From Chrysophaeum taylorii (lineage: Eukaryota > Sar > Pelagophyceae > Pelagomonadales > Pelagomonadaceae), in the NCBI GenBank assembly GCA_029834535.1, contig JAQMWT010000268.1, positions 116,745 through 180,744 of the forward strand: a stretch of DNA of 64,000 bases, given 5' to 3'. The notes under the pieces were generated by a model that was not told where the DNA came from, searched no databases, and was given only the letters and a program-made list of their open reading frames with translations. Position numbers and translations under genes: made by a program. Positions 1-10,286 of the stretch are shown here, piece by piece. The first letter of the stretch is position 1; the number at the start of each line of letters is the position of its first letter.

Positions 1-1
1 G

Positions 2-595
2 CTACGTCCCATTTGGCGCGGGCCTTACATAGTTACCAGAAAGATCTCTCCGATCGTTTACGAAATTCAGGACGTCAACGACGATGATGCTGACTCGGTT
101 GTAGTATCTGTACAACAGATTGTGCTTTTGAAAGTGCCAACCATCGACACTTCTTCAGCCCCTCTGCATTTACCTTCAGTCCGCGACCGTTTCAAACATG
201 GCAAGTTCGTGATTTTCAGGGTTAAAGGACGATCCAACGCGCGGAAGAAGCGTATCTACGTTGCCGAAGTCTATGAAGAATATGATCATGACAATGATAC
301 AGTTGCGCTTCACTACTATACCGATTTGGGACCGCGCGATGATCCTCGTGTTTTTGATCCTACTAAGCCTCTGGCTGAGCGACGTTTAAGACCAGAATAC
401 AAGGACCCTGATGGAGGTAGCTTCACACGCCTACGACCAAACATGGAGGGCTGTGAACCCTGTGTGACTGATTTTCGCCCGGATGAAATCGACGTCCTCG
501 TCAGTAACTTCGGCCTCCACAGCAACAAAGTTCCTGCTGATGTAGCTGACCGAGCTTATCGTACCATTCGTGAGCGTGACCTTCGTCGCCCTTGA
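2..595 (+). CDS. Ty3/gypsy integrase C-terminal region (5' partial)
   Basis: The frame is open from the left window edge to a TGA at 593-595. It begins in a GPY/F-type integrase module (WRGPYIVTRKISPIVYEI) and continues through a conserved tail (YVAEVYEEY, CVTDF, EIDVLV). The same order of motifs occurs in the gypsy element at 41.7-42.6 kb on the minus strand (WRGPFIIKERLSPVTYRI, YVAEVYEPY, CVTDF, EIDVLI), so the two are diverged relatives of one lineage. The role would be the DNA-binding end of the integrase that inserts retrotransposon cDNA. Only the C-terminal part lies in the window. The stop is followed by a purine-rich stretch and an LTR-like start that also match the second element. 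Confidence 0.75.
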   Translation, partial: LRPIWRGPYIVTRKISPIVYEIQDVNDDDADSVVVSVQQIVLLKVPTIDTSSAPLHLPSVRDRFKHGKFVIFRVKGRSNARKKRIYVAEVYEEYDHDNDTVALHYYTDLGPRDDPRVFDPTKPLAERRLRPEYKDPDGGSFTRLRPNMEGCEPCVTDFRPDEIDVLVSNFGLHSNKVPADVADRAYRTIRERDLRRP

Positions 596-1435
596 AGTCG
601 AGGACGACTTCATCTCAAGTAGGGGGCTCCTGTGGCAGTAACGCCCATCCCCCCACTTGCCTGCCTGCCACTTGACTTACCCTGATTGTTGCCGTGGTAC
701 TGACCTTGCAATTATAGGGGGGGTGTCCCCTTGAGACCCTCACCTGCGCTTCCACTGAACCCAATGTACCAGACATTTGTACTGCTTTCTTGCTGTCTGG
801 TCCCTGCCGCCCTGCCAGTTCCCGTGCTCGCCGCCCGCTACTGCTCAAGCCTCGAACTCTTAGTTTCATTCGCGTTTTGGGGCGAAGGAGGGGTCGTGAC
901 TTGAGTGGGGTATTTCTTCCATTAGATGATGTGAACGACCTCGGTGTCTTCATATTCTTCTTCCTCAACATCCATCTCGGGAGAGTCATCGGGGATGGTG
1001 CTCTCGGTGTTTTCGAACTCGCTCTTGGCGAGGTCGCTGTACTTGATCCGGGCCACCTCCATTAAAAATTCTTGTTCATGCGCAGCAGGGCAACTTTGTC
1101 CGTCTCACCTGCGATGAGCAAGGTGTTTCCCTCGGTCAGTACGAGATTTCCCGCGCTCAAGCAGCGCTCACAGAAGCTCTGGGCGCTATGGGTACAAATC
1201 GAAACCCTTGAGCCTCATCGACATCATCCTCCGCCTCTAAGTACTGCGGCTCCACATACACGTAGACGAGGTACAGGGCAAGCGTCAGACCGTCAGATTT
1301 CAGGCCTCGGTGAAGTGAATGTGAAGTGAATACTAGTTGATAAAATCAAAGTGAAGTGAATGTGAATGTGAATGTGAAGTGATGTGAATTAGTGAAGTGA
1401 GCAAGTGATTGCTTAGTGAATGTGCAACGCTGAAT
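596..1435 (+). repeat. Probable 3' LTR region of the left-edge gypsy element, no gene
   Basis: About 35 nt after the integrase stop the sequence reads AGTAGGGGGCTCCTGTGGCA. This matches the position after the second gypsy pol (AGGGGAGTGAGTCCTGTGGC on the minus strand near 41.68 kb). It is therefore a likely polypurine tract followed by an LTR starting TGTGGC at about 631. Part of this stretch (790-905 and 1,230-1,400) recurs in diverged form at 27,960-28,290. From 1,310 to 1,420 there are runs of GTGAATGTGAAGTGA-like units. The downstream LTR border is not visible, and short open frames here do not look coding. Confidence 0.4.
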
Positions 1436-1497
1436 TCTTGTCTTGTCTTGTCTTGTCTTGTCTTGTCTTGTCTTGTCTTGTCTTGTCTTGTCTTGTC
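1436..1497. repeat. (TCTTG)n microsatellite
   Basis: About twelve perfect units of the pentamer TCTTG. It produces artificial Leu/Ser/Cys/Val or Thr/Arg/Gln/Asp-Lys repeats in all frames and has no coding value. Confidence 0.95.
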
Positions 1498-1754
1498 TTT
1501 CATTCGCGCGTGTCCGGCCGCCCTAACCGAAGGCCACAATACGCAGGTGTGGTCCCAGTAATTATAAGGTATCCCGAACAAAAACATCATTATGAAGGCT
1601 GCTTCCGTCGTGGCCCAGCGGGTGCGGTGAATCCGAGGCTCTTGACCCCAAAAGTATCGGAGGGGCTCCAACGCTCCCAAGCCAGGCGCCTCATCGCGAA
1701 GGCGCGTTGGTGCCAGGGGTCTGAACTGGCGGTGCGTCGCGGAGGCCACGACCT

Positions 1755-2335
1755 GTCTTCTTCGACCGCCTGGCGAATCCCGGCATCGCGGTAATTCTGC
1801 TTCGGCACGTGCTCCGGGGCCGCTTCACTATCCCGGCCACCCAGCAGATGCACCTCGATGCATATTACAGAGCCGAAATTGCGTCTCGGCTGCACGAGCA
1901 CAGCGAGCGCTTGCTTGATGTGCACACGGAGGCTGCGGAGCTCTGGTTCGACAGCCACCTGTAGTTACTCAAGGAGGTCATGGCCGTGAAAAAGGTCGTG
2001 CGGGCCCTTGAAATGTAGTTCAATGGCAACGTGAGATCCTACGTGGGGCGCCCTCGTCTACCGCCAAAGCGCCAGCATCATTTGTCGACGTTGCGGTGCT
2101 AGCGGCATCTTGAGTTGCGCGTGCCACTCTCGAGTCGTTCAGATGCGAGGCGACCCCTTGCACCGGTAGCAACCCGTCGAGACCCTTGACCAGATCCTGT
2201 CGCAGCTTGGTGCGAAGCTGGCCCACTTGCCAACGCCGCTGGCAAGGCCATGTTGCCCGCATTCTCAGGAACCGTGACCTTTAGGAGATGATTTCCTTTT
2301 CGTGCACCTTCAAACGTTCCCACGATGCACATACG
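1755..2335 (+). pseudogene. Decayed reading frame of unknown origin
   Basis: One plus-strand frame reads like protein (for example FDRLANPGIAVILLRHVL, then an amphipathic stretch with EIASRLHEHSERLLDVHTEA). It is broken by a TAG at 1,962-1,964, another TAG near 2,014 and later stops. Its position just after an LTR-like region suggests transposon debris, possibly gag, but I recognise no family. The coding interpretation rests only on residue composition in that frame. Confidence 0.2.
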
Positions 2336-2465
2336 GCCGGTGTCTCAACGAGGCAATCTGTATTGGTTTTTCTCAGACACCCGCCCCTCTTGGCCGGACC
2401 AGGGGCCTCAACAACCCTTTCTCCCAACCCGAACCGCGGGTGAAACCACCACACGCCCGGCGCAC

Positions 2466-2630
2466 GCAGCGTTAAAAGAAAAAAAAAAAAATGTGTTCAC
2501 TTCACTTTACTTCACTATCGCCAAGTAGGTCGACGTGTTCACTTCACATCACTTCACTAGACTTGCTTAGTGAAGTGAGCCGTGTTCACTGGGAGGGCTT
2601 AGTGAATGTGCTACGCTGCAAGAATTGTGT
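2466..2630. repeat. TTCACTTCAC-rich low-complexity tract
   Basis: After an A-run at 2,475-2,490 there are several TTCACTTCAC/TTAGTGAAGTGA units in both orientations. They resemble the GTGAAGTGA units at 1,310-1,420. The tract lies just upstream of the helicase gene and holds nothing that I can call a promoter. Confidence 0.5.
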
Positions 2631-2787
2631 GTCGGCGGATGTATGCCAAAATACATACATGTAACAACAACAACAACAACAACCAGAACAAGAATAACAA
2701 AGGGTGGAGGGTTTCGGGCCATGAACACTGCTTACCCTTTTAACACGACACAAGATTTTCTCGAATTCCGGAAAGTTCTGGTTGAGC

Positions 2788-5499
2788 ATGGAGGATCCAC
2801 GTTACGCACGTTACGTGGCGTCGTGCGAGGATCTCGTATATAATCTGACGGGCAGGCTCGTGCCCGACGGCATCAAGCTGCTGTCGCTGGTCGGGCGCCA
2901 CCGGGACAAGATGCGGCGTGGTCCCGAGAAGTTGGCCCCCCTGAAGACGAAGTGGAAGGACGCGCGATCCTATGCGTGCGCGTTTTTGCCCGGTGTGATC
3001 GACGAGTTCCGCGCCCAGCTGAGCCGCGACCAGGAGGAATCGGTGGAGGTGCGCATTTCGTTTAGCGAAGACGGAGACGGAGCGAGGAGGAGCGAAGACG
3101 AAGACGGAATGACGAGAACGGGGCTCGAGCCGTCGTTGGAAAAGGACGCATTCATGCCGGGGGAGGTATTGATGTGCGCCGACGGGCGCCAGGAAGGCAC
3201 CTTGGGTTTTGTCGTGTCGGTGCCCGAGGAAGACGACGACAAGTGCTACAAGGCTTTATTTTTCGCGTCGGACGCGAGGGCCGGAAGAGCTAGCGTCGTT
3301 CGGATTGGTGCTATCATTCCAACGTGGCGTGTTCTTTGCGCGATTCAGCATATCGCAGCTCAGGGGTCGCCGCTCGTCGACTTGGTCATCGGACCCCCAC
3401 CGCCGCCCATCGCGAACGACGACCGCTTCGAGGCGCGAGAGTTGTACCCGGCGCAACGAGACGCGGTCAGGCGAGCGATCGCGCGTCGAGGGAGGAGAGG
3501 CCCGCAGACACTGTTGCTGCACGGGCCGCCGGGGACTGGCAAGACCACGACCAGTGCGCGCATCGTCTTCGAGCTCGTGCGTCGCCTTGGTGGTGGGGAG
3601 AATAAAAAAATTCTCGTGTGCGCGCCTACGAACGTCGCCGTCGAGAACAACGTCTCAAAGTACATCGAGAAGCACGCGCCCCCTCCTCTTGATGTTCTCT
3701 GGCTCGTCGGCGACGACAAGGACGAGGCCTTTCGAGCGACCACCGAACCGGCGCGCAAAGCGGCGCTGGGTCGTCGCGTCGATCTTTTCGTTCGCGAAGC
3801 ACTCAAAAAACCGGACCACCTCCTTGGAACGTCATCAGAGGAGGACGACGAGGAGAGGAAAAATCTCGGTGTCGTCGCCGCGTTAAAGGACGAGAGGCTG
3901 CGCGCATTCTTGGAGAGGATGCGGTCGCAGCCGTGGGGAAGGAATCTCGTCAAGGCAGCCGAAGCTTTCTTCATAAATCGTGCAAAGGTGATCTTTTCGA
4001 CCGTGTGCGGCGCCGGCCGTCCTCTCCTGAATGGGCTCTCCTTCGAAGACGTGGTCATCGACGAAGCGGCGCAGTGCGAGGAGGCATTGTCGTTGATCGT
4101 GCTTCAGCGGCGCGAAACCCAGCGACTCGTCCTCGTCGGCGATCCAAAGCAGCTTCCGGCGACCGTGTTCTCGTCGCGCTGCCAGGATGCGGGCTACGCT
4201 TCGAGCTTGATGGAGCGGCTGGACTCGCAGGGCTGGAGCCCAGCCCACAGCACCTTTCTAAACATCCAGCATCGCATGCATCCCGAGATATCCTTGTGGC
4301 CGAATCACCGATTCTACGATGGCTGCCTCGTCGACGGCCCCTGCACCCTGGAGAAGACGACGAAGACGAGCGTCTCCTCTCCTTCTTCTTCTTCTTCTTC
4401 TTCTTCGAAGCAGCAGCAGCAGCAGCCGTTCGTCTTCCTTCACGTGGCCCAAGGCAGCGAGACCCGCGACGAAAAATCGCTGAGCCGGCAGAATCGAAGC
4501 GAGGCCGCCGTCGTGGCCGCGTTAGTCAAAAAAATATTTTCGAGCACCAAAAACAGTCGCGCGCCCACTCCCACTCCCACTCCCACTCCCGAGGATGACG
4601 ATCAGATATCAACCGGTGTCGTGACTCCTTATCGTGCGCAGCGCGAGCTCATCAAACGAGAACTCGGAGAGGATCTCGGAGGCAAGATCAACGTCGACAC
4701 GGTCGACAGCTTCCAAGGCCAGGAGAGGGACGTAATTATCGTGAGCGAAGATTCTTTTTTGCGATGTTTTACGAACGAACGAACGAACGACTAGGTGTCG
4801 ACGGTGCGGAGCAACGAGAACGGCGACATTGGGTTCTTGAAAGACGCGCGCCGCATGAATGTCGCGTTGACGCGGGCAAAGCGGCAGCTGGTGGTGGTCG
4901 GGAACAGCGAAACGCTGAGCTTAAGAGACGCGAATTGGCGAAGCCTGGTCGAGAACGCGCGCGAGAGGAAGTGCTTTTTGCATCTCGATGAAACAGGCGA
5001 GCTGCAGAGGACCAAGCCCGTGCGACGAGCCCTCCGTGCAGACAGCATCCAACGCTTCATGCGCGCCGAACCGTCGAAATACTTCGAGGGGCTGCTCTGG
5101 ACCGCGAGTTTCTGCGGTGATTTCGGGACGCAACTGTCGACGAGAATTGGCGACGAAGACGCGCGAGCCAAGGTGCTCGAAGCCATCCACTCGCTCCTCG
5201 AAGGCCACTGGCCACGCCGGGAGAGGAGAGAGTCTTTTCACAACTCGCGCGCGGGCCGCGCCGTTCACGTGCTCCACGTAAACCAGCTCGTCGGCATCTT
5301 CTGGACGGTCGAGCTCCAAGAGCGGGGTCGCCAGGAGATCCGATTTTGGGGGGTGCTTCCTCTGCAGGATTCGTCTGAACGGATGGTGCGTCGGATCGTG
5401 CGGTATCGCGAGAGTTTGAGCGACGAATACGCGCGGAAGACGGAGCGACGCGACTCGTTTGAGATCTCGAGGTTCAAGCCAATCGAGTTTCCACCTTAA
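2788..5499 (+). CDS. Sen1/UPF1-like superfamily 1 helicase
   Basis: Two exons (2,788-4,740 and 4,795-5,499) give about 885 residues. Helicase motifs appear in order: Walker [11 protein letters not shown] (residues about 246-255), [20 protein letters not shown] (motif II), LVGDPKQLP (III), [10 protein letters not shown] (IV), [15 protein letters not shown] (V), and [11 protein letters not shown] (VI, after the intron). The insert before Walker A and the DEAA box fit the Sen1/senataxin/UPF1 (AAA_11/AAA_12) group: ATP-driven unwinding of RNA or RNA-DNA hybrids, usually nuclear. The ATG at 2,788 is the first in frame after upstream stops. A TTC microsatellite encodes a Ser run inside the second RecA domain. 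The TAA at 5,497 is followed in the same frame by a second helicase, so this could be the front half of one larger fusion protein. Confidence 0.85.
4741..4794 (+). other. Spliceosomal intron, 54 nt (GT-AG)
   Basis: Without removal the frame ends in a short Thr/Asn-rich tail at a TAG that overlaps the acceptor. Removing GTGAGC...GACTAG joins ...RDVII to [14 protein letters not shown], which restores the canonical SF1 motif V to VI spacing in phase 0. An ACGA tetramer run lies near the acceptor. Confidence 0.85.
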
Positions 5500-7208
5500 T
5501 CCAACGACGGACCACTCCTCGAGGAGGAGTCTATCGACGAGCAGCCTCTGACCAACGCGAAGGTGATGGAATTACAACCGCACACGCTCCAGCTGTTGGT
5601 TCGAGGAGACTTCTCGGAACAGAAGTGTGGTTTTCGCCTCTCGGCCGAAGAGAAGACTCTTGTCGAAACCGAGGGCAATCTGTGCGTCGTCGCAAAAATG
5701 TCAAGAACGACTCGACACTCGCAGCTTGGTGCTGGCTCGGTCTGGGACTGGCAAGACAAACGTATTGCTCGAGCGAGCTCTGTGGCGGGAGACGCGCGCG
5801 AGAGAGCTGCTCGACGAGGGTGTTGCCCAGATATTCATCACCGCGAGTCCGAGGCTCTCTACGTCTCTGAAAGAGATGTTCGACAGTCGATTTTCTTCTT
5901 CTTCTTCTTCTTCTTCTTCTTCTGGAATTCTGGAATTCTGGAAAATAATCATCGCGTTCGGTTCGTCACCTTCGACGAGCTCGTCCGTAGCCTTCACGCG
6001 AGCGCGTTTGGCCGCGAGTGCGAATTCGCGACATCGAATTTCCATTCTTTCTGGCGCACCTTCGACGACAAGCTGACGCGAAAGTTCTCCGAGCAACTCG
6101 TGCGCTCCGAGATTGTGTCGACGATAAAGGGACGTCGCGAGACCCTCGAGAACCGCGAGCCATGGCTCTCGCGCGAGACTTACGTCGAAATCGTGCGCCA
6201 ATCGCGGCGAGCCGACGAACTGAGCGAGGCCGACGCTCTGTCGGTTTACCGCCTTTTTGAAGCGTACGAGAAAGCCAAGCGAGGAGCCCTCGACACCAAC
6301 GACGTCGCGCATAAGCTGTTTCGCCACTTTTTCCGAGACGACGACGACGACGACAATAATCGTCCTTCTCTACCGGAGAAGTACGACTTTGTCTACGTGG
6401 ATGAAGTGCAGGATTTGACGCCCGTCCAGCTCGCGCTCCTTCGCGTCCTCGCGAAAGACACCAAGGTACCTAGACATAATCATGAAATAGAATCGTTGCA
6501 TTTTGCAGCAGGTCGGGCTCTCGTTCGCGGGCGACTCGGCGCAGACGATTAGCGGAGTTTCGACGTTTCGGTTCGAGGCTCTCAAGGACTTGTTTTACCA
6601 CGTTTTCTTTGCCGCCACCGACGACGGCTTCAGCCGCCGCCAAAAGAGTGCCCGAGCTCAAGACGTCGACCAGCGACTACAGAACGCACTCTCGAATCCT
6701 CGCGCTCGCGAATAAGCTCACGTCTTTCGTTACGACCCACTTCCCAAAAAGTATCGATCGGCTGCAACCGGAGGTCTCGCGCGCGAGCGGACCAAAGCCT
6801 CTCGTCATCACGTCGGGCGGCGCTGCTTACGTTGGGGAATTCTTCCGCGACGGAACGCCCCGCGACTTAGGTGCGGAACAGGTCATTCTGGTGCGTACCA
6901 AATCTGAGGTCGACGACCTCGAGAGGAAGGGCGTAGAAGCACTCACCCTGACCGTCCTCGAGTCCAAGGGCCTCGAGTTCCAAGACTGTCTCCTCCTCAA
7001 CTTCTGGAAGTCCAGCACCTTTGATTACTGGCGCGTTCTGTACGGCGTCATAACGGCTATCTGTGGTTTTATTCGCGAAGTGCTTGAAGATCTCGTCGTA
7101 CACCCTCCGACACAACGCTGGTTCGTCAAACTGCAGGTCTGTTTCGTCCGGGTTGAGCTGATAGGAGAGATGCCACATTCAATAAAGGCATATGTACATA
7201 TCAGTTAG
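5500..7208 (+). CDS. TRANK1-like UvrD-family helicase region, C-terminally truncated
   Basis: Downstream of the TAA at 5,497 the same frame continues (LTNAKVMELQPHTLQLL) into a UvrD/PcrA-type helicase of the TRANK1 kind. Motifs: GFRLSAEEKTLV, Walker A LARSGTGKT, VTFDELVRSL, Walker B VYVDEVQDLTPVQ, LSFAGDSAQTI, DYRTHSRILALANK, AEQVILVRTK, and TVLESKGLEFQD. Three short introns (5,682-5,724, 6,466-6,508, 6,602-6,656) keep the motif order in frame. One further frame change lies at 5,890-5,940, after a TTC microsatellite. The last helicase motif (VALTRA-type) is missing before the stop at 7,206, so the gene looks truncated or its last exon was missed. It may be one gene with the preceding helicase, interrupted by a nonsense codon. 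Confidence 0.6.
5682..5724 (+). other. Predicted intron, 43 nt (GT-AG)
   Basis: Removing GTGCGTCG...CTCGCAG joins ETEGNL to LVLARSGTGKT, so the Walker A motif follows its usual lead-in. In the unspliced frame the P-loop is out of register with both flanks. The length equals that of the next predicted intron. Confidence 0.6.
5889..5940 (+). repeat. TTC microsatellite plus 8-bp tandem duplication
   Basis: About eleven TTC units are followed by two copies of an 8-bp unit (CTGGAATT). The coding frame changes here: DSRFSSS before, RFVTFDELV after. Eight bases is the right remainder for that change, so the duplication alone could account for the break. Confidence 0.7.
6466..6508 (+). other. Predicted intron, 43 nt (GT-AG)
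   Basis: GTACCTAG...TTTTGCAG separates LAKDTK from QVGLSFAGDSAQTI. Splicing is in phase 0 and brings the GDSAQT motif to its normal distance after the DEVQD Walker B. The pyrimidine-rich end TTTTGCAG is a good acceptor. Confidence 0.75.
6602..6656 (+). other. Predicted intron, 55 nt (GT-AG)
   Basis: GTTTTCTT...GCCCGAG separates FEALKDLFYH from LKTSTSDYRTHSRIL. Only this donor-acceptor pair near the break gives the required frame change. The join reproduces the 'LFY ... L..NYRTH' spacing of TRANK1-like helicases. The acceptor is weak (CGAG), so a frameshift remains possible. Confidence 0.45.
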
Positions 7209-7336
7209 GATTGTAAACGACAGCGTTAAATTGCTGTTTTAAGTACGCGACATCGTTAGACGAAATCGTTAGACGAAACAGTTTCATAAAAGCTAAAAGC
7301 AATGAACATGATAGTGCGCGTTTTGTTAGGAAGGTA

Positions 7337-7397
7337 GTGTTCGTTGTACACATTTGTTATGGGTGCCCGTGTTCGTTGTACACATTTGTTATGGGTG
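7337..7397. repeat. 29-bp direct repeat, two copies
   Basis: Two identical 29-bp units (7,337-7,365 and 7,369-7,397; core GTGTTCGTTGTACACATTTG) are spaced 32 bp apart. Just upstream, at 7,250-7,275, CATCGTTAGACGAAAT-type units are also doubled. This lies in the noncoding gap between the helicase and the decayed frame at 7.5 kb. Confidence 0.85.
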
Positions 7398-7495
7398 GCC
7401 AGGCCGCGAGCGCTGGTTTGTTCACACTCTCTTGATTGAAAATGTATACAGGAAAGTTGTATACGTATATTGATAAGTATGCCAGTCAGCATGAG

Positions 7496-8064
7496 TTAAA
7501 GCGAACATGGACACTGGCGCGTTGATTCTGCCGTCAAAGGCAAGTTCACAAGGATGGGTGATGTTAAGGTTACGTTCACCCTCCTTGAAGCGATCGTTGA
7601 TTCGGGGCGAACCGCACGAACTTCATTATCATAGCAGACAGTGGCCAACTGTGCAACTTCGCGATCAAGAAGATGTGGGGACGCTCCAGCAGCGAAATGC
7701 CAGACCTGATATTCAGGAGGCAGATCATCAACTGATCCCAGGTTAAATTCCGCCACTTTGGCGTTTTGCCAATCGAGGAAGACCTGGTCAAGAATCCTGT
7801 TGCGCAAGACTTCATAGTCAGCGCAGGAGCTTGCGTAGGCTTCGTACGAGTCGTACTCGAAGAGGGCGTCCGCGTGATGGAAACGGAACATCTAACGAAT
7901 TTGTCGGATCTGCAACGAAACCTTGCGGCTTTGAAGTTGGAAGTCATTCCCATCATTGAGAAGATCAACAACGGGCGCTTCAAGCTTAAGGATGTCTGCA
8001 CCCGTGACTGCTTTGAACCTGCGGGTTCTGTCAGAGCAGAGTTGAGTTGACTCCTCCTCGACAT
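7496..8064 (-). pseudogene. Decayed minus-strand frame, possibly retroelement gag
   Basis: From 7,891 to 7,496 one frame reads like protein (EYDSYEAYASSCADYEVLRN, LDQVFLDWQNAKVAEFNL, LPPEYQVWHFAAGASPHLLD, RRVNVTLTSPILVNL). The same frame continues upstream with one stop (LLNDGNDFQLQSRKVSLQIRQI). I recognise no domain. The mix of an acidic, Tyr/Leu-rich region followed by 'VNVTL...ILVNL' could be the end of a gag ahead of a protease, but that is only a guess. Confidence 0.25.
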
Positions 8065-8951
8065 TCTAGGGGGCTCTGTCTATCGGGAGTCTATGTACAA
8101 TCATCGGTTAGACGATGGAAGATGCATATCTAGCAGCTGACCAAGCTGTGATTCCAAGCAGTGTGAAGTTCGCACTGACAGGCATTTTCTTTAAGGTTGT
8201 GCTCTCTATATTGAGAGAGAGCTTTTTAGTGCATCATCGTTGAGCGTCCAGGTGCACATACCCAAAATATTCCATAGTGCGCGTGCAATCAGTGCAGTTA
8301 GACAGAATACACGCACACCAACACTATTACGACAATACGAAGACATATAGACAGACACACATAGTCACGCGGTCTTAACGGGTGTGGTGTAGCTATGTAC
8401 AACCCATGTTAATTAAGCGTATATACAAGCGTGTTGCATGGCGAGGCTAGACTGGCGCGGTGACAGTCCAATATCCATTGGTTACGTGCATGCAACACAG
8501 GATTCTTATGGGACCGCTGGGCCTGGGACTATTTGATTTGGTAAAAAGCAAAGAAGAAGGGTAAGGAAGAGATCGCATTCTCAACGGGCGGAATAAGAGC
8601 GGAGTCTGCAGATTTCTCTGCAAAGCCATCTCAGTCATATGCTTGCGCACACATACCACATCATCTGCGCAGGTGTTGAGCGCGATCAACTCACTCTCAC
8701 GAGTAGAAGTAGCAGTGGTGGACTGGAGCTTGGATTTACACTTGACAAGGCAGACAGATAAATTGCAGAGCCAGTCGCACTTTCCCTGTCATGTTCGTAA
8801 GACGGAGCATTATCAGCATCCACGAAAGCGACGAGCGGGTCAAACATCCCAGAACTGACCTGCTCTGTAGTGTAGTCCATCATGGTGGCCATATCAGTGC
8901 GGTTGCCAATAATAGATCGAAGGTGATCCAACATCGCACGAGCTTTGGAGT
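8065..8951. other. No supported gene; possible gag-like fragment at its right end
   Basis: The only frame with protein-like character is minus strand about 8,949-8,780 (KARAMLDHLRSIIGNRTDMA, TTEQVSSGMFDPLVAFVDAD). It lies in the same orientation as the decayed frame at 7.5-8.1 kb and could be a further piece of the same retroelement. The rest (8,065-8,650) is AT-richer and shows nothing I can name. Confidence 0.3.
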
Positions 8952-10164
8952 CTTAACTACTAATCGACAGATGTTTGTTTGTTTGTTTGTTTGTTTGTTT
9001 GTTTGTTTGTCTGTCTGTCTTTAAATGTCGACTGCTAAGAGGGGGGTGTGTGGGGGAGCATGGAGGATGTGGGTGGGTTTGTGGGGTATGAGGGATGTGC
9101 CTGACGGGCGGAGATAAGTTTGTCTGTCTGTCTTTAATGTCGACTGCTAAGAGGGGGGGGTGCGTGTGGGGAGCATAAAGTTGTCTGTCTGTCCCTCGAT
9201 TTAGGGTAAGGAACAGGTAGGCGCGAGAGTAAGGATCAGGTAGGCGCAAGAGCCAGACAGTGATCCTCCAAGCCGTCTACGGCGACCTCGCAGACTATTT
9301 CCACGACCCGCGGCGGCTCTTTCAGCGCGCCATTCTCACGCCCCGTCGAAACGATGTTGTCGATGCTGACAACGCGCGCATGACCGCGGCCTTTTTTCCC
9401 GGAGACGAGGCGTCGGAGTTCTTTTCGGCTGACTAGGCTGGGTCGGAAGACGACGCCTCGCTCTTTACAGTAGAGTTTTCAACTCCCTGACAACCAACGG
9501 GATGCTGACTTTGAGCGCGAGCTTAATGTCTTCGAAACCTCGACCCGTCGCACGGCCACTGCAACGGTACCAGATACGTGATCGATCGTGTCGTTGTCAC
9601 CGAGGCTCCTCCAACCTGTATCCCTTAAGGCCCGCCTACGCCAAACGATCAACAAGAGCCAGGGCCAGACGCCCCGCGAGGTCGGCGTCCTCTTTCCCAA
9701 GCCCGTCTTCTGCCACGTCCAGCTCTACGTGGCTCTCTGTCGATCGGCATCCCCGAGGATATACTCATCTGGGTCGACGACTCCACCCTACCCCACACGT
9801 GCTGCGCAATACCGATAAGCCCCCTCCCGGCGTCTACACGCGCACTATAGGTGAACTTGCTGGGACCACGTGAACTTACTGGGGTTTGAGATTGGGACTA
9901 GGTGAACTGAGTGACCAGGTGAACTAACTGGGACCAGGTGAACATACTGGGGTTTTTAGAGTAAAGGGTTTTTAGAGTAAACTCAAAGGTTGGCGGCGCG
10001 TGCGGATCAAAGCAGCTTAGATTGGCGGAGGCGAGAGCGACGAGCTCAAAGGAGTTGGTGTGAGCTAGGTGAACTTACTGACCAGGTGAACTTATACGAA
10101 ACTTACTGGGGACCAGGTGAACTTACTGGGGTTAGAGATTGGTGAACTTACTGGCCTGCACTTG
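8952..10164 (+). mobile_element. Non-autonomous Helitron copy A
   Basis: It starts with a variant of CCTAACTACTAATCGACAG after a T and ends GGCCTGCACTTG before a T. Next to the 5' end is a TTTG/TCTG microsatellite holding three non-LTR tail fragments (about 9,010-9,210). Then comes a conserved 'CCCTCGATTTAGGGTAAGG' segment and a decayed copy of the last roughly 220 codons of the Helitron helicase (YGDLADYFHDPRRLFQ, ILTPRRNDVVDADNARMTA). The 3' third consists of GGTGAACTTACTGGG-type direct repeats. It is an internal-deletion derivative of the element at 13.5-22.4 kb. Confidence 0.8.
9010..9212 (-). repeat. Nested 5'-truncated non-LTR tails
   Basis: At least two units of the GTCTTTAAATGTCGACTGCT...AAGAGGGGGG tail, of different lengths, each begin within TCTG repeats. 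The longest runs on through GTGCCTGACGGGCGGAGATA. The orientation is opposite to the retroelement coding copy at 14.8-15.4 kb. Confidence 0.7.
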
Positions 10165-10286
10165 TAATTATTAATGGGTTTTAATCCTCGAAAGAGAGGG
10201 TAAGTATCGCTTCAAGATTCGACTTCGTCGCGCGGGTTAGTTGTTGCTGATTGAAGATTTCGGAGAGCCAGGATCTCGTGTTGAAG

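Noticed and set aside
1333-1794. Open frames through the TCTTG repeat on both strands
   Set aside because: They consist of microsatellite-encoded periodic residues and have no domain or start support.
7766-8050. Plus-strand 94-codon frame starting MPIEEDLVKNPVAQDF
   Set aside because: It lies opposite the more protein-like minus-strand frame and shows no recognisable domain; either could be noise, but both cannot be real.
8941-9230. CRISPR-like array of spaced repeats
   Set aside because: The repeats are nested retroelement tails and TTTG/TCTG microsatellite of irregular length in a eukaryotic genome; spacers are not unique or uniform.
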